Origin: Flexithrix dorotheae DSM 6795
GTDB lineage: Bacteria > Bacteroidota > Bacteroidia > Cytophagales > Flammeovirgaceae
NCBI RefSeq assembly: GCF_000379765.1
Contig: NZ_KB903454.1
Location: 1-64,000 of the forward strand
DNA: 64,000 nt
Direction of reading: 5' to 3'
The notes under the pieces are model-generated. The model worked only from the letters and a program-made list of their open reading frames with translations. It searched no databases and was not told the origin of the DNA. The stretch's first letter is position 1, and each line of letters starts with the position of its first letter. A program made the position numbers and the translations under genes. Below, in pieces: positions 1-7,202 of the stretch.

Positions 1-357
1 ATCGAAAAACACTTTAAAGAAATGATGGAAATGCTTGAAAACGTGGATATTAACCCAGAGGGTCTTTTTTTGAATGCCGATGCCGGTTTTGATGGAGGTG
101 AATTAAGAAAACTCTGCTCCAAATATGGCGTAATCCCTAATATCTGTTTCAATAAAAGAAACGGTAGCCTGGTGGATCGTGATGAATATTTTGACCCATT
201 ACTCTATAAACAGCGAACCGTCATTGAACATGCATTTGCCTGGTTGGACGCTTATAAAGCTTTATTAATACGATACGAGAGGAAAACTAAGAATTGGTTC
301 AGCTTAAATTTGCTCGGATTTTTTGTCGTTTTTGCCAAAAAAATTAAGGTCACTTAA
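1..357 (+). CDS. IS5-family transposase, 3' part
   Basis: The reading frame is open to the left edge, so the N-terminus lies outside the window; the first internal ATG is at 22. What remains is the C-terminal part of a DDE transposase of the IS5 type. It shows the second catalytic Asp in NADAGFDG and the last Glu in RTVIEHAFAWLD, followed by the usual Tyr/Arg-rich tail (KALLIRYERK). The CDS ends with an intact stop. Whether the whole element is active cannot be judged from here. The protein would catalyse cut-and-paste movement of its own element. Nothing next to it looks co-transferred. Confidence 0.85.
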   Translation: MEKHFKEMMEMLENVDINPEGLFLNADAGFDGGELRKLCSKYGVIPNICFNKRNGSLVDRDEYFDPLLYKQRTVIEHAFAWLDAYKALLIRYERKTKNWFSLNLLGFFVVFAKKIKVT

Positions 358-376
358 CTTTAGACAACTTCCCAAT
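355..376. repeat. possible right end of the IS element
   Basis: Just after the transposase stop the sequence runs through TTAACTTTAGACAACTTCCC. This is where the terminal inverted repeat of an IS5-type element would lie. The left end is outside the window, so neither the inverted repeat nor a target duplication can be confirmed. This is a position-based guess only. Confidence 0.25.
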
Positions 377-475
377 GAAAAAGCTATCTTATAGCCGTTA
401 TTCACTTTTTTTACGTTCCCCTTCATTTATTAGCTTTAATTTGTTTTTTGAAATTTCAATAAAAAGCTATTGGTT

Positions 476-1648
476 GTGAAAACTGAATTTGATATTGCTA
501 TAATAGGATTAGGTGCAATGGGAAGTGCTTCTCTTTTTCAGGGGGCTTTAAAGAAGAAAAAAGTCATTGGGTTTGATATGTTTAGCCCTCCGCATTCCTA
601 TGGTTCAACTCATGGAGGAACAAGAATAACCCGGCAAACCTATTTTGAAGGTCATGAGTATATCCCCATTTTAAAACATTCCTACGATTTATGGAGAAAA
701 ATTGAAAAAGCATCCGGGGAGGATATTCTAAATATTACAGGAGGGTTGATGATAGGAGATAGGTTTAACTCAATTGTCGATAAATGTTTGCAATCTGCGA
801 AACTATATAATTTGCCATATCAATTATTTAACCCTGTGGACCTTAAAAATAAATTTCCTGTTTTGAATACCGGTTCTAATTATTTTGCCCTACTGGATGA
901 ATCTGCAGGATATCTGAACCCGGAAAAAGGGGTAAAAAGTCAATTGGATTTGGCCAAAAAATTAGGCGCGGAAATTAGGTTCAATGAAAAAGTAATTAAC
1001 TGGGAAATTAATGACAATACAGGATTAGTTGAGCTTTTTTCGGAGACAAAAAAATATTTTGCACAAAAATTAATAATTACTGTTGGTCCTTGGGCAGTTG
1101 ATCAAATGAAACAATATGGTATTGAAATAAAACCAGAAAGGATAGTTCAGTTTTGGATGAAACCTAAAAATGACATTAAACAATTTAATCCATCAAACTT
1201 CCCCATTTTTATCTGGACAGTTGAAAAGGATTTAGATTTGTATGGATTTCCGGCAGTTGATAACAAAATGGATGGTGTAAAAGTAGCTTTTTATCCACAC
1301 AACAAACATCCAATTCGGCAATATACTCATCCAGATTCTATAGACAGAGAAGTTTCTGAAGAAGAAACTTTGGTAATGAAAGAATATCTTAAAAGATATA
1401 TTCCGGAATTAAATACAGCTCCCTTAAAAACCATTACCTGTATGCATGTTAATTCTCCTGATGGACATCCCATTATTTCAAAACATCCAAATTATGCACA
1501 GGTATTATATGGAGTAGGATTTTCTGGTCATGGATTTAAATTCTCTAATGTGGTAGGGGAAATATTAACGGATTTAGCCATTTCGGGTAAATCCAAATTC
1601 AATATGAAAATGTTTGACATTTCAAGGTTTAATAAAAAGGCCCTCTGA
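476..1648 (+). CDS. FAD-dependent sarcosine / N-methyl-amino-acid oxidase
   Basis: This belongs to the monomeric sarcosine oxidase / N-methyltryptophan oxidase family of the DAO superfamily, which oxidatively demethylates N-methyl amino acids and makes H2O2. The N-terminus carries the Rossmann FAD motif (DIAIIGLGAMGSAS) followed by the family signature STHGGTRITRQ. Near the C-terminus MHVNSPDGHPIISKHP and YGVGFSGHGFKFSNVVGE match the covalent-flavin and active-site region, although the Cys that would bind flavin is not obvious to me. About 390 residues is normal for the family. I prefer GTG at 476, giving MKTEFDIAIIG; an in-frame TTG at 470 adds two residues. It stands alone, and its 3' end carries the hairpin that ends the convergent stress-protein gene. 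The exact substrate is unknown. Confidence 0.85.
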   Translation: MKTEFDIAIIGLGAMGSASLFQGALKKKKVIGFDMFSPPHSYGSTHGGTRITRQTYFEGHEYIPILKHSYDLWRKIEKASGEDILNITGGLMIGDRFNSIVDKCLQSAKLYNLPYQLFNPVDLKNKFPVLNTGSNYFALLDESAGYLNPEKGVKSQLDLAKKLGAEIRFNEKVINWEINDNTGLVELFSETKKYFAQKLIITVGPWAVDQMKQYGIEIKPERIVQFWMKPKNDIKQFNPSNFPIFIWTVEKDLDLYGFPAVDNKMDGVKVAFYPHNKHPIRQYTHPDSIDREVSEEETLVMKEYLKRYIPELNTAPLKTITCMHVNSPDGHPIISKHPNYAQVLYGVGFSGHGFKFSNVVGEILTDLAISGKSKFNMKMFDISRFNKKAL

Positions 1649-1666
1649 AATTTTTCAAAGAGCCTT
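1631..1666 (-). terminator. terminator of the universal stress protein gene
   Basis: Read on the minus strand, arms at 1666-1653 and 1650-1637 pair over 14 bp; the two non-Watson-Crick positions become G-U pairs on this strand only. A T-rich tract follows (1638 down to 1631). The structure overlaps the last codons of the oxidase gene, so the convergent transcripts share it. Confidence 0.6.
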
Positions 1667-1689
1667 ATCTGTACTAGACAAATCAATTA

Positions 1690-2562
1690 TTACTTATAAT
1701 GTTGATTGAAAGTAAGTACTGGCAATGACGAGTGATTGGCTACTTCTTCTGCAATACTACCCAGGAACAAATGAGCTAATCCTGTCCTCCCGTGGGTGGT
1801 TAATGCTAAAAGACCAGCCCCAATAGAATTACCAAATACCCGAATTCCTTCTTCTTCAGTGAAATAGTTGAAAACATTGATATTGTAATCTTTAAAATCG
1901 TGACCCTTCACAAAATTTTCAATTAACAATTCGGTATCGGGAGTAGTCTCAAAAGTATTTGGTGTAATTATTTTCACAAATTCAATTTCAGAATCAAACA
2001 ATTTTTGAAACTCCTTTAAAGTGGATATGGCTTTTTCCGAAACTTTTTTGAAATTAGATGCAAAAACAATTTTCCTTGGATTGAAATTTTCAATTCCTTT
2101 TTTCACAGTGAGTACCGGAACTTTTGACAACCGGATAACGCGCTCAGTATTTGAACCTACTAAAACTTCATCCAACCCGCTTGAACCTTTAGATCCGATC
2201 ACAACCAAATCTGTATCATCTTTTATTATAAAATCAGCAATATGCTTCTGGAAAGAATCGAAAACCACATGATTTTTTATGGTTACATAGTTATATTCTT
2301 CTTTTATCTTATTAATTTTTTCCTTGGTAATACTCATCAATTTATTGACATAGTTTTTGTGCAATGCCGGATCCTCCGGAGAGGTATAACTAGCCCCAAT
2401 TATATCATAAGTAGGAGATTGACCAATAACAGGAATATCCATCACATGCAGTAAGGTAATTTCTGCACCAGACCATTTTGCAATTGAAACTGCAACCCCT
2501 AAAGCATTACTTGCTTCTTCAGAAAAATCTGTTGGAACGAGAATTTTATTAATTTGTGACAT
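1690..2562 (-). CDS. universal stress protein, two UspA domains
   Basis: This is a cytoplasmic protein with two tandem Usp domains (about 1-155 and 162-290), the UspE-like length. The first starts with the usual KILVPTDFSEEA and has a complete ATP-binding loop G-x2-G-x9-G-S at residues 123-137. In the second domain (THGRTGLAHLFLGS) the first Gly of that loop is Thr255, so ATP binding there is doubtful. Usp proteins are induced by starvation and other stress and modulate survival; the partner is not known. The gene is monocistronic, convergent with the oxidase, and has its own terminator. Confidence 0.92.
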   Translation of the reverse strand: MSQINKILVPTDFSEEASNALGVAVSIAKWSGAEITLLHVMDIPVIGQSPTYDIIGASYTSPEDPALHKNYVNKLMSITKEKINKIKEEYNYVTIKNHVVFDSFQKHIADFIIKDDTDLVVIGSKGSSGLDEVLVGSNTERVIRLSKVPVLTVKKGIENFNPRKIVFASNFKKVSEKAISTLKEFQKLFDSEIEFVKIITPNTFETTPDTELLIENFVKGHDFKDYNINVFNYFTEEEGIRVFGNSIGAGLLALTTHGRTGLAHLFLGSIAEEVANHSSLPVLTFNQHYK

Positions 2563-2718
2563 GTGTTTAAAATTTAATGGTTCATAGTAATTTTATAATA
2601 ACAAAAGCTTCATAAACTTATCAGAATTTAAATTTATTGAAATTTCTGTTGGTTTGGGGTAAATATATTTTTTACCGGAAGAAAATACTATGAGGATTAT
2701 CAGTAAAAACATTGGGGG

Positions 2719-2750
2719 TTGGTCAATTAAAGTTTAATAATTTACCTTTG
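2719..2750 (+). promoter_or_regulatory. Bacteroidota-type promoter of the DUF3109 gene
   Basis: TTG at 2719-2721, 21 bp, then TACCTTTG at 2743-2750 is an exact match to the Bacteroidota consensus (TTG - N17-23 - TAnnTTTG). Transcription would start about 15 nt before the ATG at 2772. This also rules out the upstream in-frame TTG at 2712 as the start codon. Confidence 0.65.
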
Positions 2751-2771
2751 AACCTCAAAAAACAAATAAAA

Positions 2772-3350
2772 ATGATAGTAGTTGGGAATACCATTTTGAG
2801 TGATGATATTATGGAAAACTTCTTTGTATGTGATTTAAAAAAATGCAAAGGAGCATGCTGTGTAGAAGGAGATTTAGGCGCACCCCTTGAAGATGAGGAA
2901 AAAGAAATGGTTAAAAATATTTTTGAAGAGGTAAAACCCTATTTATCCAAAGAAGGTTTAGCGGAAATAGAAAAACAGGGCGTTTATATTAAAGATGAAG
3001 AAGGGGATTATTCTACTCCAACCATCAACAATAGAGAATGTGCATACGCCATTTACGATGAAAAAGGAATTCTAAAATGTGGAATTGAACAGGCTTACCT
3101 GGACGGAAAAATTGAATTTAGAAAACCGATATCATGTCATCTATACCCAATAAGAATAAGTAATTATGATAAATATGATGCTTTGAATTATGACCAGTGG
3201 GATATTTGCTCCCCGGCATGTAGTAATGGTAAATCTTTGGGGGTTCCAGTTTATAAATTTCTGAAAGAACCATTGATTAGAAAATATGGAAAAGATTGGT
3301 ATGAAGCTTTAGAGTTGGAAATAGAAGAAAGATTAAGGCATAATATTTAA
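2772..3350 (+). CDS. DUF3109 family cysteine-rich protein
   Basis: This is a 192-residue DUF3109 protein, a family found mainly in Bacteroidota and related to the cysteine-cluster (YkgJ-like) proteins. The opening [13 protein letters not shown] and the motif [15 protein letters not shown] (Cys20, 25, 29, 30) are characteristic. Further cysteines lie in [19 protein letters not shown] and [10 protein letters not shown]. The pattern suggests a bound metal, zinc or an Fe-S cluster, but the biochemical role is not established. The start at 2772 is set by the family N-terminus and by the promoter just upstream. It is not in an obvious operon. Confidence 0.9.
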   Translation: MIVVGNTILSDDIMENFFVCDLKKCKGACCVEGDLGAPLEDEEKEMVKNIFEEVKPYLSKEGLAEIEKQGVYIKDEEGDYSTPTINNRECAYAIYDEKGILKCGIEQAYLDGKIEFRKPISCHLYPIRISNYDKYDALNYDQWDICSPACSNGKSLGVPVYKFLKEPLIRKYGKDWYEALELEIEERLRHNI

Positions 3351-3564
3351 TGTATAACCGCAGTTAATAGATTTAAAGGTTTAAAAAATTTATTACCTCC
3401 TTTTTTTGAAGGAAAAAATTTATAGATTTAACTATTAGTTTGTTATTTTTTCAACTTAAAATCATATAAAAGGAGGGCATTTCAAAATAATATTTCCCTA
3501 TTTACGATCATTTTTTTGTTTCCCTATTTTAAAAGAGATTTTTTTTATAAAAGATATTTGCAAT

Positions 3565-4308
3565 ATGTCACAAAACCCCAATGAACAGTCTGACTCAAAA
3601 ACTAAAAGGATAACCATAATTACCATAATTGTTGTAGTATTATTATTTTTTGCCATTGGGGTGGTTTCCTATAAACTTTATGAATCCAGCAAGGAATTAA
3701 CAAAGAACCAACAACTGGTAACATCTTTGCAAAATCAGGTGAAGAAGGATCAGGATGCATCAAATAGGAAGTCGAACCCAACTGGGATGGATGTTCAGGA
3801 AGTTTTCAATCTAATTAATGATATAATGGTCCGGGAATCCATTCCATTTGTAAAAGATGGAGTTAATATGGACAAAGTATTGGCAAATCTCAAGAATCTG
3901 CCGGATGGAAGTAGAAAAAAGACACTTACCACTTCTATTCTTTTAGCCCTGCGAAAGTACCCGTTTAGGTTAAAAGGAGATAGCCCTAAAAATGGTTTTA
4001 ATTCTCCAAGGTTTATAAAATATGTTTTAGGTTTTGTGGATATAAATATAGAAGAAAATTCGGGTGAATTTCTTTCCTCAACCATGATGACCCAGCTTGA
4101 AAAAGTGGAAACCCCCCAGCCGGGTGATTTAATGTTTTTTACTGGGAGACCAGGGAATATTGCACTTTTTTATTTGGGAGAAAGCGATGTTTCAGGTAAT
4201 GGCATTGGTATCGGACTTTTGGGTTTAAACTTCCCCACTGCCATATATGAAACCTCTGCATTTAATGCTGATTTTTTAGGATATTACAGAGTCAATTATC
4301 CAGACTAA
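3565..4308 (+). CDS. membrane-anchored NlpC/P60-like protein lacking catalytic residues
   Basis: The protein has a short basic cytoplasmic tail, one membrane helix (about 16-36), a coiled-coil-like stretch (about 40-65) and an extracytoplasmic C-terminal domain. That domain has the layout of NlpC/P60 peptidases: a helix where D-C-S-G-F is expected, then PQPGDLMFF (about 185-192), then G-x-x-x-x-YLG. Here the nucleophile region reads GFNSPRFIKYVLG (144-156) with no Cys. The position of the catalytic His is Asn198 (GNIALFYLG). If the alignment is right, it is a non-catalytic, perhaps peptidoglycan-binding, relative. Its stop codon directly abuts that of the convergent lipoprotein gene. The fold assignment is my own reading of short motifs. 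Confidence 0.55.
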   Translation: MSQNPNEQSDSKTKRITIITIIVVVLLFFAIGVVSYKLYESSKELTKNQQLVTSLQNQVKKDQDASNRKSNPTGMDVQEVFNLINDIMVRESIPFVKDGVNMDKVLANLKNLPDGSRKKTLTTSILLALRKYPFRLKGDSPKNGFNSPRFIKYVLGFVDINIEENSGEFLSSTMMTQLEKVETPQPGDLMFFTGRPGNIALFYLGESDVSGNGIGIGLLGLNFPTAIYETSAFNADFLGYYRVNYPD

Positions 4309-4662
4309 TTAAAGAATAACCATTTCAAAGGTGTTTTCCCCTTTTTGAAGAATAGGAAGTTCTCTAATTGTTTTTGCAAACAAGGCATCTGCTCTTACAA
4401 ACAGGGTTCTTCCTGCTGGAATTCTTTCCAAATAAGCTTCTCCATTACTGTCCGTTTTAGCCTTTCTAAAGCTGCTATTTAGTTCCTCAGCATCTTCCCG
4501 ATTAGTATAAATCCTTACGGTAATGTTATCCCTTAAATTACCAGAAAGTGCCCCTTTTACGATTACTGTTAAATTAGCATCTCCATTAAACAAATCTTCC
4601 TCACATGAAGAACTAAAAAAAATTAAGGTAAAGACCGAAAGATAAAAAATAACCTTTTTCAT
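4309..4662 (-). CDS. small lipoprotein with a carboxypeptidase-regulatory-like domain
   Basis: Starting at the ATG at 4662, MKKVIFYLSVFTLIFFSSSC is a clear lipoprotein signal with the lipidated Cys at 20. The roughly 95-residue mature part resembles a small beta-sandwich of the CarboxypepD_reg or DUF4382 kind: NLTVIVKG at the start, KTDSNGEAYLERIPAGRTLFV in the middle and a terminal FEMVIL strand. The pattern TDSNGEAYLERIPAG is typical of such domains. Function is unknown; it is presumably periplasmic or on the cell surface. An in-frame ATG at 4674 would add four residues. Stop codons of this gene and its convergent neighbour touch (4306-4308 and 4309-4311). Confidence 0.65.
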   Translation of the reverse strand: MKKVIFYLSVFTLIFFSSSCEEDLFNGDANLTVIVKGALSGNLRDNITVRIYTNREDAEELNSSFRKAKTDSNGEAYLERIPAGRTLFVRADALFAKTIRELPILQKGENTFEMVIL

Positions 4663-4674
4663 AGTTTTTAGCAT

Positions 4675-4981
4675 TTAGTTTTCCAGAGAAAATATAAATT
4701 GTAAAGGTGATGAGGATTATACGAATAGGTTAATAAATGGTTGTTTGAAATTTACTGAACCATCATACTTCATATAAAACCACAAGGCTAAATGGGTAGT
4801 TCTGTACCTTAAAAGATACAGGAAGAAACAAAATCACGTATGCATAAAGTTATTTTCTATTTGAATCATGTAATTTCCATTAACAATTATTACCTTTAAA
4901 AATCGTTTAAAGTAATCTTTTGCTACGGTTTTTATTGTACAATTCATTAATTATAAAATTTCAGATAACTAAATTCATTTT
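4675..4981. other. intergenic region, nothing firm
   Basis: This 307-bp AT-rich spacer lies between the divergent lipoprotein and DUF2167 genes. It must hold both promoters, but I see no exact TAnnTTTG with a well-placed TTG, no strong hairpin and no small ORF with a plausible start. Confidence 0.4.
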
Positions 4982-5905
4982 ATGCAGACTAAATTCAAAG
5001 GGCTTTTCTCCCTCTTGTTCCTTATTGGAATACTTACAAACTCTTTTGCTCAAAATTCTACAGAAGAAGAAGTGGTTGAGCTTGATTCCTCAGCTATCCT
5101 TCAAATAATGTATGACCACTATGTAGATAGTATTGAACAGACATTTACTTTCCACAGGGGAAAGGTAACACTTTCCAATGGTCTGGCAGAGTTAAATGTG
5201 CCAAGTGGTTTCAAATATCTTGGTCCCGAAGAAAGTGAAATTGTATTAAGCAATATTTGGGGTAATCCACCAAGAGAAGAATTAGGGTTGGGGATGCTTT
5301 TTCCGGAAGGTATTAAAGTTGCAGCCCCTGGAATCTGGGCGATAGAGATATCCTATGAAGAAAGTGGCTATGTTGAAGACGATGAGGCTGAGGATATCGA
5401 TTATGATGAATTACTGGAAACCATGCAGGATGATACAAATGAAAGTAACAAATTAAGAATGGAAATGGGGTATGAATCCATTCAATTAGTAGGGTGGGCG
5501 GTAACTCCCTATTATGACGAAGCCAATAAAAAGCTTCATTGGGCAAAAGAAATTAAATTCGGAGAGGCTGAAGAAAACACACTGAATTACAACATTAGAA
5601 TATTAGGTAGAAAGGGAGTGTTAGTATTAAATGCTATCGCAGATATGAATCAGTTACAATTGGTACAGGAGCAGATTGATCCGGTATTGGCATCGGTTGA
5701 GTTTATGCCAGGGAATACCTATGGCGAATTTAATCCGGAAGTAGATAAGATTGCCGCTTATGGCATTGGTGGTTTGGTGGCCGGTAAAGTTCTTGCAAAA
5801 ACCGGTTTTTTTGTGGTATTGGCAAAATTTTGGAAATTCATCGCTATTGGCTTCGTAGCGGCATTTGGTTTTATCAAAAAAATATTTTTTGGATCAAAAG
5901 AATAA
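4982..5905 (+). CDS. DUF2167 family membrane protein
   Basis: A signal peptide (about 1-23, ending SFAQ) is followed by the DUF2167 domain. Typical pieces are FTFHRGKVTLSNGLAELNVP near residue 50, GFKYLGPEES, and WGNPPREELGLGMLFP. The segment GWAVTPYYDEANKKLHWAKEIKF is also diagnostic of the family. Two hydrophobic stretches near the C-terminus (about 255-275 and 280-300) are likely membrane helices, with a short basic tail (KKIFFGSKE). An acidic loop lies at about 128-145. The family is widespread in Proteobacteria and Bacteroidota, with no demonstrated function. It is followed by its own terminator. Confidence 0.9.
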   Translation: MQTKFKGLFSLLFLIGILTNSFAQNSTEEEVVELDSSAILQIMYDHYVDSIEQTFTFHRGKVTLSNGLAELNVPSGFKYLGPEESEIVLSNIWGNPPREELGLGMLFPEGIKVAAPGIWAIEISYEESGYVEDDEAEDIDYDELLETMQDDTNESNKLRMEMGYESIQLVGWAVTPYYDEANKKLHWAKEIKFGEAEENTLNYNIRILGRKGVLVLNAIADMNQLQLVQEQIDPVLASVEFMPGNTYGEFNPEVDKIAAYGIGGLVAGKVLAKTGFFVVLAKFWKFIAIGFVAAFGFIKKIFFGSKE

Positions 5906-5954
5906 AATGTAAAAATCAATTTTGCTTTAGATTACTAAGTACTATTTCTTACCG

Positions 5955-5989
5955 AAGCGGATTAATGTTAAATTTAATCCGCTTTTTTT
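5955..5989 (+). terminator. rho-independent terminator after the DUF2167 gene
   Basis: Perfect 11-bp stem (AAGCGGATTAA at 5955-5965 with its complement at 5974-5984), 8-nt loop, then a run of T to 5989. Confidence 0.85.
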
Positions 5990-6053
5990 AAATTTACCCA
6001 TCTTAAAAAAAAGAATAAATTACCATTTGCCATATAGTTTTTGTTTTGGTTTA

Positions 6054-6061
6054 TAACTTTG
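6054..6061 (+). promoter_or_regulatory. -7 element for the NUP gene
   Basis: TAACTTTG matches TAnnTTTG exactly, 40 bp before the GTG start. The best upstream TTTG (6026-6029) is 24 bp away, a little longer than usual. Confidence 0.45.
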
Positions 6062-6101
6062 AATTGGCTTTATGACATTCTAAACAATTAAAATTCCACC
6101 A

Positions 6102-7202
6102 GTGAAAAAGTTTTACAATTTGTGCTCAGTGCTACTTTTCTTAAACATAATTTCCTGTGACACATCGCTCCAAAATAAAAATGAATCAAGCCAGGAGAAA
6201 AAGATACCAATAAAAGTAGTGGTCATCTCCATGTTTGAACTAGGAGAAGATGAAGGCGACAGGCCTGGAGAATTTCAGTTTTGGGTAGAGCGAATCCCCT
6301 TAAATGAAAGTATTGGTTTTCCTGTTGGAAATAGGAATTTAAGGTTAAACAGGGAAAAAGGAATTCTTGGAATTTGTACTGGAATTGGTTCTATTAATTC
6401 TGCAGCCTCAATTATGGCTTTGGGCTTAGACGAAAGATTTGATTTGTCCAAAGCCTATTTTATTGTGGCAGGAATCTCAGGAATTGATCCGGAAGATGCA
6501 TCCACCGGATCGGCTGTCTGGGCAGAATGGCTGGTGGACGGAGACTTATCTCATGAGATTGATGGTCGTGAAATTCCTCAGGATTGGACTACTGGGTACA
6601 TTCCTTTAAGAAAGAAAAAACCTTTTGAAAAACCTCTTCCTGAAGATAATGAAGGGGCCGTTTTCCGACTTGATCCGGATTTAGTGGAATGGGCATATCA
6701 ATTAACCAAGCAGGTAGAGTTAATTGATAATGAGGAAATTACCAAGATGAGAAGTCAGTTTAAAAACTTTCCAAATGCCCAGAAACCTCCGCAGGTTTTA
6801 AAAGGTGATCATTTAGCTGCCATGACTTATTGGCATGGAGAACTGATGAACACATGGGCAAATGATTGGGTGAGTTACTGGAGCAATGGAAAAGGGAATT
6901 TTGTAACAAGTGCGATGGAAGATACCGGAACTATGTCATCCCTTTTAGCTCTGGAGAAAGGAGGAAAAGTGGACAGCAAAAGATTTTTAGTACTTAGAAC
7001 AGCTAGTAACTTTACCATGCAACACGAAGGAATAACAGCCTCTCAAAGCCTTAGTGGGGAAAACCTTGAAGGAGGAGGATATTCTGCATTTATCCCTTCT
7101 CTTGAAGCGGCCTGGCTTGTGGGAAGTAAAGTTATATTCAATATAACAGACAATTGGAATTCATTTGAAAAAGGTTTTGAACATCTTAAAAACCCGAACT
7201 AG
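6102..7202 (+). CDS. NUP family protein (purine nucleoside permease-like), lipoprotein
   Basis: The protein matches the NUP family, named after the yeast purine nucleoside permease, which shares the nucleoside-phosphorylase fold. Recognisable parts are KVVVISMFELGEDEGDRPGE near residue 40, the glycine-rich LGICTGIGSINSAASIMALG, VAGISGIDPE and the C-terminal MEDTGTMSSLL and RTASNFTMQHEG. The N-terminus is a lipoprotein signal (Cys19, NIISC), so it acts outside the cytoplasmic membrane. Family members may bind or phosphorolyse nucleosides rather than carry them; here that is open. The start is GTG at 6102. Its TAG overlaps the TAG of the convergent debranching-like gene. Confidence 0.85.
   Translation: MKKFYNLCSVLLFLNIISCDTSLQNKNESSQEKKIPIKVVVISMFELGEDEGDRPGEFQFWVERIPLNESIGFPVGNRNLRLNREKGILGICTGIGSINSAASIMALGLDERFDLSKAYFIVAGISGIDPEDASTGSAVWAEWLVDGDLSHEIDGREIPQDWTTGYIPLRKKKPFEKPLPEDNEGAVFRLDPDLVEWAYQLTKQVELIDNEEITKMRSQFKNFPNAQKPPQVLKGDHLAAMTYWHGELMNTWANDWVSYWSNGKGNFVTSAMEDTGTMSSLLALEKGGKVDSKRFLVLRTASNFTMQHEGITASQSLSGENLEGGGYSAFIPSLEAAWLVGSKVIFNITDNWNSFEKGFEHLKNPN

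Noticed and set aside
2712-2771. In-frame TTG start 60 bases ahead of the DUF3109 gene
   Set aside because: It precedes the predicted -7 element and the transcription start, and the extra residues do not match the family.
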